Part shown: piece by piece, positions 53,698-64,000 of the stretch
Numbering within the stretch: the stretch's first letter is position 1
Layout of the letters: each line of letters starts with the position of its first letter
NCBI RefSeq assembly: GCF_042643485.1
Contig: NZ_JBHRSJ010000029.1
Span: forward strand, 186,001-250,000
Source of the DNA: Azotobacter bryophylli
GTDB taxonomy: Bacteria > Pseudomonadota > Gammaproteobacteria > Pseudomonadales > Pseudomonadaceae
Direction of reading: 5' to 3'
Length of the DNA stretch: 64,000 nt
Translations under genes and position numbers: made by a program
Notes under the pieces: model-generated
What the model was told of the DNA's origin: nothing
The model's input: only the letters and a program-made list of their open reading frames with translations
Databases searched by the model: none

Positions 53698-55481
53698 ATC
53701 GGCAGCACCACGTAGAACAGGGTTCCCTGCCCGGGGCGCGAGCGCACGCCGAGACGGCCGCCGTGCAACTGGGCGATCTCCTTGCACAGCGCGAGGCCCA
53801 GACCGGCGCCGCCCTGCTTGCGGCCGACCTGCACGAAGGGTTCGAACACCCGCGTCTGCTGGCTGTAGGGAATGCCCTCGCCGCTGTCCTGGACCCCGAT
53901 CATCACCGCCCGGCCATCGTGGCGCCGGCCCAGCAGGCGGATCTGCCCGCCGGACGAGGTGTGCCGCAAGGCATTGCCGAGCAGGTTGTCGATCAGCCGC
54001 TCCATCAGCAGGACATCCAGCGACAGCCGCGGCAGTGATGGCTGCAGCTCGACGTCCAGGCCGACCCCCTGGCTCTGCGCCTGGCCGGCGAAACGCTGCC
54101 GGGCGTGCTCCAGCAGCTCGGCGCAATCGCACGGCTGCCGCTCGAGCTGCTGCTGGCCGCTGCGATAGCGGGAAAAGTTCAGCAGGTCCTCGATCAGGCG
54201 GACCAGACGGCGCATCTCCTGATCCAGGGTGTCCAGCAGTTCGCGCTCCCGCGAATCGGGGGCGAAGCGGTCCCGCAGGCGCTCGCGCAGCAAGCCGAAG
54301 GCCATGTGCATGCCGGTGATCGGCGTGCGCAGCTCATGGGAGGCGCGCAGGACGAACTCGTTGCGCACCCGCTCGTAGGCGCGCTGGTCGGTGACGTCCT
54401 GCAGCACCATGACCGCCCCGAGCACCCGGCCGTCGTCGTGGCTCACCGCGCTCAGGTGCCAGGCGAGCAGGCGCTGTTCGCCGCCGACCTCGATGACCAG
54501 ATCCTCCGGCGGCTTCGCCAGCGGCTCGTTGCGCAGCACCTGGTGCACCGCCTCGTCCAGCTGCGGCCGGCCGAGCGCCTCGCCGAGGCGGAGCCCGAGC
54601 CGCTCGGAATCCCAGCCCAGCTGGCGTTGCGCTACCGGATTGCAGTGTTCCAGGCAGCCGCGACGGTCGATGATCAGCAGGCCGTCGTCGATGCTGTCGA
54701 GCAGCGCCCGCAGGCGCCGCTGGCTGCTGAGCAGCGCCTCGACGTTGGTCTCCTTGAACTGGCGCAGGGTCTCGGCCATCAGCCCGAAGCGCTGGCTGAG
54801 GGAGGCCAGCTCGCTGACCGGCGTGAGCGGCAGGACGATGTGGAACTGGCCCTGGCCGATCTGGTCGGCGGCCCGCGCCAGCGCCTCGATCGGCTCGGCG
54901 ACGCGGCGGGCGATGACGTGGGCGGTGAAGAAGCCGACCAGCAGCACGCCGAGGCCGAGCACGCCGATCAGGTAGGAGAACCACTCGGCGCGCCGCAGAT
55001 TCCTCGTCTCGCCGCGCTCCAGTTGCCTGAAACCACCAAGCTGCAACGCGGCGAGGCTGTCGCGCACCTCGATCATGCCGCGGGTCAGGAGCGCGTTGCC
55101 GGACAGCGATGCGGCCTGCTGGGCCGGATCGAACAGCAGGCTGCGATGCGCCTGGTAGGCGCTCTGCAGCTTCTCGAACAGCGGCAGGTAGTCGTCATCG
55201 GCGGCGATCTGCCAGGCCGTCTGCCCCAGGGCGGCACGGAAGCGCCGGTCGGATTCGCGCAGCTGGTCCCAGTCCGGCGCCGGATCGAGGCGCAGGAGGA
55301 TCTGGTTGCTGATCTCCTGGCGCATCTCCATGGTGCCCTCGAGCATCCGCAGGTTGCGCTTGAGCAGGCCGCTCTGCTCGCCGGTCAGCAGCAGCAGGCC
55401 GAGCAGACCGATCACCAGCCCGAACAGGGCGACTGCCATCAGCGCCGAACTGCTGAGGAACAGCTTGCTGCGCAGCCTCAC
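53694..55481 (-). CDS. kinB: sensor histidine kinase KinB
   Basis: The 595-residue kinase has two membrane helices (residues 14-33 and about 165-185) around a periplasmic four-helix sensor, a HAMP linker, a PAS domain (ALLDSIDDGLLIIDRRGCLEHCNP), a HisKA domain (RASHELRTPITG) and an ATPase domain (LIDNLLGNALRH, GVQDSGEGI, GGAGLGLALCKEIAQLHGG). KinB controls AlgB phosphorylation in alginate and virulence control. The GTG start lies only three bases after the algB stop codon. Confidence 0.95.
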   Translation of the reverse strand: MRLRSKLFLSSSALMAVALFGLVIGLLGLLLLTGEQSGLLKRNLRMLEGTMEMRQEISNQILLRLDPAPDWDQLRESDRRFRAALGQTAWQIAADDDYLPLFEKLQSAYQAHRSLLFDPAQQAASLSGNALLTRGMIEVRDSLAALQLGGFRQLERGETRNLRRAEWFSYLIGVLGLGVLLVGFFTAHVIARRVAEPIEALARAADQIGQGQFHIVLPLTPVSELASLSQRFGLMAETLRQFKETNVEALLSSQRRLRALLDSIDDGLLIIDRRGCLEHCNPVAQRQLGWDSERLGLRLGEALGRPQLDEAVHQVLRNEPLAKPPEDLVIEVGGEQRLLAWHLSAVSHDDGRVLGAVMVLQDVTDQRAYERVRNEFVLRASHELRTPITGMHMAFGLLRERLRDRFAPDSRERELLDTLDQEMRRLVRLIEDLLNFSRYRSGQQQLERQPCDCAELLEHARQRFAGQAQSQGVGLDVELQPSLPRLSLDVLLMERLIDNLLGNALRHTSSGGQIRLLGRRHDGRAVMIGVQDSGEGIPYSQQTRVFEPFVQVGRKQGGAGLGLALCKEIAQLHGGRLGVRSRPGQGTLFYVVLPI

Positions 55482-55484
55482 CGT

Positions 55485-56831
<1,347 letters not shown>

Positions 56832-56952
56832 GTTCGCTGTCCCCGTGTCGTGTGTTCGTGCGCACTGCCCCCGCCCTAGGCATTCAGCGTAGTTGCAAAC
56901 CCCGGCGGCGCGGACGACGGGGGATGTCCCTCCGTCGCGAAACGCGGGCCAG

Positions 56953-56967
56953 CGTGCAATTTGCACG
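56953..56967. promoter_or_regulatory. perfect palindrome, candidate enhancer site
   Basis: CGTGCAA-T-TTGCACG is a perfect inverted repeat with one central base. It stands about 110 bases upstream of the sigma-54 promoter at 57063 and within the algB upstream region. This is the right distance for an NtrC-type activator site. Confidence 0.5.
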
Positions 56968-57062
56968 GCCGAATCCGGGCAATCCTGCACACTGCACGCA
57001 GCGAGGCCGCCCCCTGGGAGGCTATCTCGTTGAAAAGCAACGGATTCGCTCCGACCGGAATT

Positions 57063-57078
57063 TGGCATAGCGCTTGCG
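57063..57078 (+). promoter_or_regulatory. sigma-54 promoter
   Basis: TGGCAT-AGCGC-TTGCG matches the RpoN consensus TGGCAC-N5-TTGCA, with GG and GC dinucleotides separated by exactly ten bases. It is 53 bases upstream of the four-helix-bundle protein start. Confidence 0.75.
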
Positions 57079-57130
57079 CTGGATGTCTCCATCCCAGTGA
57101 TGGCGAGCGCCGTACTCCGGAGGCAGACCG

Positions 57131-57565
57131 ATGAAGAGCAGCGACAGTCAGCTCAACGAGCTGATCGAGATCACCCGCGACGGCCAGCACTTCTATCAGC
57201 ACGCGCTGAACGAGGTGAAGGACGAGCAGATGCGGCAACTGTTCCGCGACATGGTCCAGACCAAGGCCGAGGTGATCCAGGCCTTGTCGTCCAAGGTCGC
57301 GTCCGACCTGGAACAGCCCTCCATGGGCGGCACCCTGGTGGGCAAGCTGCGGGAAGCCTATGCCGATACCCGGGCGCGCTTCGCCAAGAACGAAATCGCC
57401 GTCTACGTCAGCCAGCTGGAAGCGGCCGAAAGCCGCATCGTGCACGCCTTCGAGGACGCGCTGGAAAGCGCCGAGCCGGAGGTGCGCACCCTGGTCGCCG
57501 CGGAGATGCCCAAGGTGCGGGCCTGCCACGACCGCATCTGGACGCTGAAGAAGACCCTGCAGTGA
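57131..57565 (+). CDS. PA2169-type four-helix-bundle protein (DUF2383)
   Basis: The 144-residue protein is all-helical and matches the DUF2383 ferritin-like group (QLNELIEITRDGQHFYQHALNEV... LFRDMVQTKAEVIQAL). Members are induced in stress or low oxygen; the biochemical role is unknown. A candidate sigma-54 promoter precedes it and it heads a run of three small plus-strand genes. Confidence 0.8.
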   Translation: MKSSDSQLNELIEITRDGQHFYQHALNEVKDEQMRQLFRDMVQTKAEVIQALSSKVASDLEQPSMGGTLVGKLREAYADTRARFAKNEIAVYVSQLEAAESRIVHAFEDALESAEPEVRTLVAAEMPKVRACHDRIWTLKKTLQ

Positions 57566-57663
57566 ACATCCGTGCAGGTCATGCAGAACGCACGACAGCC
57601 GCCCGGCAGCGGCAGCCGTGGCGGGTATCCGGTCCTGCGTTCACCGGACACGAGGATTACCAG

Positions 57664-57903
57664 ATGAGCCGTCGTCCATTCCGCCTTGCCCTGAACGGCA
57701 AGAGCCTGACCGCAACCCTGGCCCTGGCCCTGGGCATGGCGCTCGCCCTGCCCTGCAGCCATGCCGAGCGCAACCCCGGCCCCCAGCAACCCCTCGGACG
57801 AACGCTGCCGCCGATCGAGCGGGCGCAGCCCGCCAGCTTCGGCCAGACCCTTCCCCCGGCGGCCAGCCGCCCGTTCTCGCGCCAGCAGCGCTGGGTGTTC
57901 TGA
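57664..57903 (+). CDS. small exported hypothetical protein
   Basis: The 79-residue protein has a signal peptide (LTATLALALGMALALPCSHA) and a short Pro/Arg/Gln-rich mature part with two similar segments, QQPLGRTLPPIERAQP and ASFGQTLPPAASRPF. No family is recognised. It lies between the DUF2383 gene and the DUF1328 gene. Confidence 0.55.
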   Translation: MSRRPFRLALNGKSLTATLALALGMALALPCSHAERNPGPQQPLGRTLPPIERAQPASFGQTLPPAASRPFSRQQRWVF

Positions 57904-57964
57904 TGGGAAGAGGAGCGATTTTCCATGGGGGGTGTCTTCATAGAAACGGCAGAGGAGAACCATC

Positions 57965-58132
57965 ATGTTGAGCTGGGCCATCACCTTCCTGATCATCGCC
58001 ATCATCGCCGGCGTGCTCGGCTTCGGTGGCATCGCCGGCACTGCCACGGGTATCGCGAAGATCCTCTTCATCCTGTTCCTGGTGCTGTTCGTCGCCTCCT
58101 TCCTGTTCGGCCGCATGCGCGGGCCGCGCTGA
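57965..58132 (+). CDS. DUF1328 small membrane protein (YtjA-like)
   Basis: The 55-residue protein consists of two membrane helices: MLSWAITFLIIAIIAGVLGF then GIAKILFILFLVLFVASFLF. This is the DUF1328/YtjA family, induced by envelope or general stress in many proteobacteria; the function is unknown. AGGAGAACC precedes the ATG. Confidence 0.9.
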   Translation: MLSWAITFLIIAIIAGVLGFGGIAGTATGIAKILFILFLVLFVASFLFGRMRGPR

Positions 58133-58467
58133 CCAACGGCACCCGCGGCCGGCGGCGGCATTGACGGGTGTCACGATAGCTTCAAGCGGCGCCGGTACAG
58201 TGATCGGCGCTGGCAGGGATGCAGCGTGGGTTTCTCAAGCGGATCGCGACCAGGGACGGACGCAGGCTCGGCCAGAGACGACCGGGCCTTGTCCCAGGGC
58301 GGGATGACCAGGGGGCCGGGTTGCTCTGAACGCAAGGTTCGGAGCCGACCCAGGGGTACAGGGAGTACCTCCGGCGAACGGGCCGGGTCAGACAGCGCTG
58401 CGCCGGGAGCGGTTCGACCGCTCTCCGGCCGGCAGCAACCATCCTTCCTTTCTCTTCCCTCCTACCT
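58133..58467. other. gene-free stretch between DUF1328 gene and wrbA
   Basis: No gene is supported in these 335 bases. A stable hairpin, GAGCGGT-TCG-ACCGCTC at 58407-58423, extended by CCGG arms, lies 45-60 bases downstream of wrbA and may end that transcript from the minus strand. It has no U-run. Confidence 0.45.
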
Positions 58468-59064
58468 CTACAGCATGCGCGCCGTCAGTCTGGCCACATG
58501 GGCCCCCTGGAATCGGGCCAGGATCAGCTCCTTCTCGCTCGGCTGGCGCGAGCCGTCGGCACCGGCGACGGTCGCCGCACCATAGGGCGAGCCGCCGCGC
58601 AGTTCGCTGATGTCGCTGAGCTCCGCCACCGCGTACGGCAGGCCGACGATCACCATGCCGTGGTGCGCCAGGGTGTGCCAGAACGAGGTGATGGTGGTTT
58701 CCGAACCGCCGCCGGTGCCGGTGCTGGTGAAGACGCTGGCGAACTTGCCGACCAGCGCACCGCTGACCCACAGGCCGCCGGTCTGGTCGAGGAAATTGCG
58801 CATCTGCGCGGTCATGTTGCCGAAGCGCGTCGGCGTGCCGAACAGGATGGCATCGTAGTCCGCCAGCTCCTTCGGCTCGGCCACCGGGGCGGCCTGATCG
58901 AGCTTGGCGCCGGCCTTGCGCGCCACCTCTTCGGGCATGGTCTCGGGCACGCGCTTGACGGTCACTTCCACGCCGGGAACGCTGCGCGCACCCTCGGCGA
59001 TAGCTTCGGCCATGCGCTCGATATGGCCGTACATGGAGTAATAGAGCACGAGGATCTTCTTCAT
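58468..59064 (-). CDS. wrbA: NAD(P)H:quinone oxidoreductase WrbA
   Basis: The 198-residue flavodoxin-like enzyme reduces quinones by two electrons to prevent redox cycling. FMN motifs are LYYSMYGHIERMAEAIAEG, FGTPTRFGNMTAQMRNFLDQ and the WrbA-specific TGTGGGSETTITSFWHTLAHHGM. The ATG at 59064 follows AGGAGG. It is divergent from the spore-maturation-like gene. Confidence 0.95.
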   Translation of the reverse strand: MKKILVLYYSMYGHIERMAEAIAEGARSVPGVEVTVKRVPETMPEEVARKAGAKLDQAAPVAEPKELADYDAILFGTPTRFGNMTAQMRNFLDQTGGLWVSGALVGKFASVFTSTGTGGGSETTITSFWHTLAHHGMVIVGLPYAVAELSDISELRGGSPYGAATVAGADGSRQPSEKELILARFQGAHVARLTARML

Positions 59065-59207
59065 GGGACCTCCTGGAGGGTGATCCGACAGGTATAGCAG
59101 CGCATCGCCGGCCTCGTCGGACAACGAAGCGCCGGGCCGGTCCGCGGCCGTCCCCATCGCCCGTGCCAGCCGCTATCATGCGCGGCCAAGACTTGCGGGA
59201 GTTCGAC

Positions 59208-60437
59208 ATGCTCAACGGCCTCTGGCTGGGTTTCTTCCTGATCGCCGCGCTGACCGCCTTCGGCCGCTGGCTGCTGGGCGGCGACGCCTCGGTGTTCGCC
59301 GCGCTGGTCGACAGTCTGTTCGCCATGGCCCGGCTGGCGGTGGAGGTGATGGTCGTGCTGTTCGGCACCCTGACCCTCTGGCTGGGCTTCCTGCGCGTCG
59401 CCGAGAAGGCCGGTCTGGTGGACCTGCTGGCACGCCTGCTGGGGCCGCTGTTCCGCCGGCTGATGCCGGAGGTGCCGCCCGGCCATCCGGCGCTGGGGCT
59501 GATCACCCTGAACTTCGCCGCCAACGGCCTGGGCCTGGACAACGCGGCCACGCCGATCGGCCTCAAGGCCATGCGCGCCCTGCAGGAGCTCAACCCGAAC
59601 GGGGCCACGGCGAGCAACGCGCAGATCCTCTTCCTGGTGCTCAACGCCTCGTCGCTGACCCTGCTGCCGGTGTCGATCTTCATGTACCGGCTGCAGCAGG
59701 GCGCGCAGGACCCGACCCTGGTGTTCCTGCCGATCCTGCTGGCCACCAGCGCCTCCACCCTGGCCGGCCTGCTCGGCGTGGCCTTCATGCAGCGGCTGAA
59801 GCTCTGGGACCCGGTGGTGCTCGCCTACCTGCTACCCGGCACCCTACTGCTCGGCGGCTTCATGGCGCTGCTCGCCGGGCTCTCGGCCACGGCGCTGGCG
59901 TCGCTCTCCTCGCTGCTCGGCAACCTGGTACTGTTCAGTCTGATCCTGCTGTTCCTGCTGCTCGGCGCGCTGCGTCGGGTGCCGGTGTACGAGCAGTTCG
60001 TCGAGGGCGCCAAGGAAGGCTTCGAGGTGGCGAAGAATCTTCTGCCCTATCTGGTCGCCATGCTCTGCGCGGTGGGCGTGCTGCGCGCTTCGGGAGCGCT
60101 GGACTACGCCCTGGAGGGGATCCGCTGGGCGGTCGAGCTGGCCGGCTGGGACAGCCGCTTCATCGAGGCCCTGCCCACCGCCCTGGTCAAGCCGTTCTCC
60201 GGCAGCGCGGCGCGGGCCATGCTGATCGAGACCATGCAGAGCAAGGGCGTCGACAGCTTCCCGGCGCTGGTCGCCGCCACCGTGCAGGGCAGCACCGAGA
60301 CCACCTTCTACGTGCTCGCCGTGTACTTCGGCGCGGTGGGCATCCAGCGCGCCCGCCACGCCGTGGGCTGCGCCCTGCTCGCCGACTTATGCGGGGTGCT
60401 GGCGGCGATCGGGGTGTGCTACTGGTTCTTCGGCTGA
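59208..60437 (+). CDS. fused SpmA-SpmB (nucleoside-recognition/Gate) membrane protein
   Basis: The 409-residue inner-membrane protein joins an SpmA-like half (LNFAANGLGLDNAATPIGLKAM, residues 103-124) to an SpmB-like half (YEQFVEGAKEGFEVAKNLLPYLVAML and KPFSGSAARAMLIE), each a Gate domain. In Bacillus the two are separate spore-core dehydration proteins; in non-sporing proteobacteria the fusion is common and of unknown transport role. Confidence 0.88.
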   Translation: MLNGLWLGFFLIAALTAFGRWLLGGDASVFAALVDSLFAMARLAVEVMVVLFGTLTLWLGFLRVAEKAGLVDLLARLLGPLFRRLMPEVPPGHPALGLITLNFAANGLGLDNAATPIGLKAMRALQELNPNGATASNAQILFLVLNASSLTLLPVSIFMYRLQQGAQDPTLVFLPILLATSASTLAGLLGVAFMQRLKLWDPVVLAYLLPGTLLLGGFMALLAGLSATALASLSSLLGNLVLFSLILLFLLLGALRRVPVYEQFVEGAKEGFEVAKNLLPYLVAMLCAVGVLRASGALDYALEGIRWAVELAGWDSRFIEALPTALVKPFSGSAARAMLIETMQSKGVDSFPALVAATVQGSTETTFYVLAVYFGAVGIQRARHAVGCALLADLCGVLAAIGVCYWFFG

Positions 60438-60454
60438 GCCGCCTGGACCGGGGC

Positions 60455-60862
60455 TCAGCTCTCCAGCCAGACGTCCTTGACCCAGTGCCAGACCGAGTCC
60501 CAGCTCTCGTCGGTCAGCTCGGCGGAGTCGCCGTCCCAGAGCAGCACCTGGCCTTCGATGTCCACCACGTAATAGTCGCGCCCGGCCTGGCACAGGGGCA
60601 CCAGGTCGCGCGGCACGCCCAGATCCCAGGCGGTGGCGGCGACTTCCGGCAGGTAGGTATGCGATTGCGGGTCGCTGGCGGTTACCGGCTCCAGGCTGCC
60701 GTAGACCACGTCGCTGACCTTGAGCAGGAACTCGCGCAGTTCGAAGGGCAGGTTGATCAGCAGCTGCTCCTCGATCTCCACCAGCAGGTCCTCGTCCGGC
60801 AGCTCCAGCGGCACCGGCACCGGCTCGTTGAGTTCACGCAGTTGTTCGATGACGTCTTCCAC
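60455..60862 (-). CDS. SMI1/KNR4 family protein
   Basis: The 135-residue acidic protein has the SMI1/KNR4 fold: IEEQLLINLPFELREFLLKVSDVVYG, then CQAGRDYYVVDIEGQVLLWDGD and WDSVWHWVKDVW. In bacteria such proteins may be immunity proteins of toxins or housekeeping adaptors. No toxin gene is adjacent, so the latter is more likely. It converges on the SpmAB gene. Confidence 0.85.
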   Translation of the reverse strand: MEDVIEQLRELNEPVPVPLELPDEDLLVEIEEQLLINLPFELREFLLKVSDVVYGSLEPVTASDPQSHTYLPEVAATAWDLGVPRDLVPLCQAGRDYYVVDIEGQVLLWDGDSAELTDESWDSVWHWVKDVWLES

Positions 60863-61030
60863 GGCCTTGCGCCCTCAGCTTCGAATGCGGCCTTTATACA
60901 TTAGTTGAGAACCGCCGGCATGGATGAGCGGTTGCATTGACCTAGGCCCTGCAAGACTAATAGCACTTTGGGAGCATAACGCCCCTCCGCGGCGTCGCGG
61001 TGTTGTGTTCACAGAGAGATAGAGTGTCGT

Positions 61031-62413
61031 ATGTCCAGTATTACCCCTGAGCAGCAGGCCCTCGAATGGCAGCGGTTGATCGAGCAATTTCCCCCGGAAG
61101 TCACCGCTCGGGTCAAGGAACTGACCGGCACCCACCAGGCGGAGCTGGCGGTCTTCTTCTACGAGCAGATGCTGGAAGACCATGATGCCCGGGAGTTCCT
61201 CTCCCACGATCAGGTCAAGAACCGCCTGGAGCACTCCATGCGGGAATGGATCGGCTCGCTGTTCCCCGAGTCTCCCGACCGGGAGCGGCTGCTCGCGCTG
61301 ATCGCCCAGCAGAAGAAGATCGGCGAGATCCATGCGCGCATCAACATCCCGGTGCACCTGGTCCTGCGCGGGGCGCGCCATCTGAAGAACCGCTACACCG
61401 CCCTGCTCCACCAGCAGGGACTGGACGACAACGACCGGCTCGGCGCCATCCGCCTGGTCACGCAGGTGATCGACCTGGCCATGGAGATCATGTGCGGCGC
61501 CTATTCCAACGCCCACGACCGCCACTCGCGGCAGGAGGAAGGCTACCGGCTCTTCTCGGTGATGCAGAACATCGGCAACGAGCGGGAGCGCCAGCGCGCC
61601 GCCCTGCTCGACTGGGAAAACCAGGTGATGTTCGCCCTGGCCTCCGCCCACGGAGCGGTGCAGCTGGCGAAGCTGTCGATGTCGGAATTCGGCCTCTGGT
61701 TCCAGCACAAGGGCGCCTATGCCTTCGAGGGCACGAGCGAGGCGGTACGGATCCTGGAGAGCATGGAACACATCGACAGCGCCCTGCTGCCGACTTTCAC
61801 GGACCTCGCCACCGAAGGCGGCGAGCGTTTCGGACGACTGCGCGACCTGCGCGAGCAGACCAAGCTCATCCTGTTCCATCTGGACAACCTGTTCTCCGAG
61901 ATGCACGAGCTGGAGGGCGGCCGCGACGCCCTGACGCGCATGCTCAACCGCAAGTTCCTGTCGGTGGTGATGGGCAAGGAGGTGGCCTACGCGCAGCACA
62001 GCGGCCGGGCCTTCGCCGCGCTGCTGATCGACATCGACCACTTCAAGTCGATCAACGACAGCCTCGGCCACGAGGCCGGCGATCACGTGCTGCAGCAGGT
62101 CGCCACCCTGCTCAGCAACAACTGCCGCGGCGGCGACTACGTGTTCCGCCTGGGCGGCGAGGAGTTCCTCGTGGTGCTGGTCGACATCAACGCCAACAGC
62201 GCGCTGGGAGTGGCCGAGAAGCTGCGCCGGCAGATCGAGCAGGAACGCTTCCAGCTGCCGGGCAACCAGACGCTGCAGCTGAGCGTGAGCATCGGCCTGG
62301 CCCTGCACGACGGCCATCCGGACTACCAGCACACCCTGCGCCGCGCCGACGAGGCGCTGTACGCGGCCAAGCACGGCGGTCGCAACCGGGTGGTCGTGGC
62401 GAAAGCCCGGTAG
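61031..62413 (+). CDS. globin-coupled sensor diguanylate cyclase, first of two
   Basis: The 460-residue soluble protein has a haem globin sensor (residues 1-160), a middle helical domain, and a GGDEF domain (about 290-460). The proximal haem ligand is probably His101 in KKIGEIHARINIPVHLVLRGA, the motif of globin-coupled sensors such as DosC and AvGReg. The catalytic GGEEF is at 375-379 with the RGGD inhibitory site five residues before. Oxygen or CO binding should modulate c-di-GMP synthesis. Confidence 0.92.
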   Translation: MSSITPEQQALEWQRLIEQFPPEVTARVKELTGTHQAELAVFFYEQMLEDHDAREFLSHDQVKNRLEHSMREWIGSLFPESPDRERLLALIAQQKKIGEIHARINIPVHLVLRGARHLKNRYTALLHQQGLDDNDRLGAIRLVTQVIDLAMEIMCGAYSNAHDRHSRQEEGYRLFSVMQNIGNERERQRAALLDWENQVMFALASAHGAVQLAKLSMSEFGLWFQHKGAYAFEGTSEAVRILESMEHIDSALLPTFTDLATEGGERFGRLRDLREQTKLILFHLDNLFSEMHELEGGRDALTRMLNRKFLSVVMGKEVAYAQHSGRAFAALLIDIDHFKSINDSLGHEAGDHVLQQVATLLSNNCRGGDYVFRLGGEEFLVVLVDINANSALGVAEKLRRQIEQERFQLPGNQTLQLSVSIGLALHDGHPDYQHTLRRADEALYAAKHGGRNRVVVAKAR

Positions 62414-62423
62414 CGCCGCCCGC

Positions 62424-62449
62424 GCGGCCATGGCCCGCTCCATGGCCGC
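62424..62449 (+). terminator. ten-pair hairpin after the first globin sensor gene
   Basis: GCGGCCATGG and CCATGGCCGC pair around CCCGCT, starting 11 bases after the stop codon. No U-run follows, so it may pause or protect rather than terminate. Confidence 0.4.
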
Positions 62450-62736
62450 CCCCCGGGCCCCGGCCGTCATGGCTTCTCCATCCCCAGACGCTTTCCCCCG
62501 GCCGTGATCTCGGCCGGTCTGGCAGATACCGGCTGCCTGCACGGCATTCCCGCCCGAAGGCGACGATGCCCAGCCAGCCGTCCCGGGCGGACAACCGCCG
62601 GAATGTGGGGGAAAGGTATGGATAAATGTCGAAAAACTTACGCACGGCCGGCTGGCATGTTGGCTGGCACTTTGCGAGCATAGCCGACCCCGACGAGGCG
62701 GTTCGGGATGTGGCGTTCACCGAGAGACAGATGATC
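62450..62736. other. spacer between the two globin sensor genes
   Basis: No supported gene. GAGAG at 62721-62725 is a candidate ribosome site for the second sensor gene; no clear sigma-70 promoter is visible. The GC content drops near 62620-62640. Confidence 0.4.

Positions 62737-64000
<1,264 letters not shown>

Noticed and set aside
60455..60862. SMI1/KNR4 protein as immunity protein of a toxin system
   Set aside because: No toxin, Rhs or contact-dependent inhibition gene lies nearby.

Overview
The window is a very GC-rich chromosomal segment of a gammaproteobacterium in the Pseudomonas/Azotobacter lineage. The evidence is the gene content and order: trpI divergent from trpBA, a two-subunit pyruvate carboxylase with its LysR regulator beside an RpiR regulator and zwf, engB / cytochrome c4 / dsbA / exonuclease-like protein / ampDh2, and kinB-algB, the alginate two-component pair. 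Globin-coupled diguanylate cyclases at the right edge also fit the Azotobacter side of the family. No tRNA, rRNA or CRISPR array was seen.

Layout. 0-14 kb holds accessory and housekeeping singletons: sugar acetyltransferase, FKBP isomerase, an MHS transporter, an SDR plus patatin pair, SOS-type yebG with a LexA box, a ClpP-like orphan followed by a secreted beta-helix protein, a RarD-like exporter, a Cache-GGDEF cyclase, cbpA-cbpM and two exported small proteins. 14-19.7 kb is an AT-rich island of foreign look: an OprD-type porin, an IS630 remnant, a YbjN/membrane-protein pair and a frameshifted IS5 transposase, all bordered by four copies of a structured repeat. 19.7-23.4 kb is trpA-trpB/trpI and a lipoprotein.

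23.4-39.6 kb is surface-glycan territory. On the left, galE diverges from a tight plus-strand operon of glycosyltransferase, UDP-galactopyranose mutase, glycoside hydrolase and ABC exporter, which suggests a galactofuranose-containing product. On the right, a six-gene minus-strand operon with start/stop overlaps encodes a HAD-UbiA fusion, DprE1-like and DprE2-like enzymes, two GT-C membrane proteins and a flippase-like membrane protein. This is the gene set expected for making and using polyprenyl-phosphate D-arabinofuranose, as in mycobacteria and in the arabinosylated pilins of some P. aeruginosa strains. It is the most interesting system in the window.

39.7-47 kb is central carbon metabolism: pycB, pycA, pycR, a HexR-like repressor and zwf, with a good HexR-type palindrome in front of zwf. 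47-53 kb carries engB, cytochrome c4, dsbA, an EEP-family protein, ampDh2 and a CSS-EAL phosphodiesterase that may be redox-controlled through DsbA. 53-58 kb has a double ribbon-helix-helix protein, kinB-algB, and a sigma-54 promoter feeding a small stress-type gene group. 58-64 kb has wrbA, a SpmA-SpmB fusion, an SMI1/KNR4 protein and two tandem globin-coupled diguanylate cyclases, the second cut by the window edge.

All functions are from reading the sequence and recall of the families; no database search was run.
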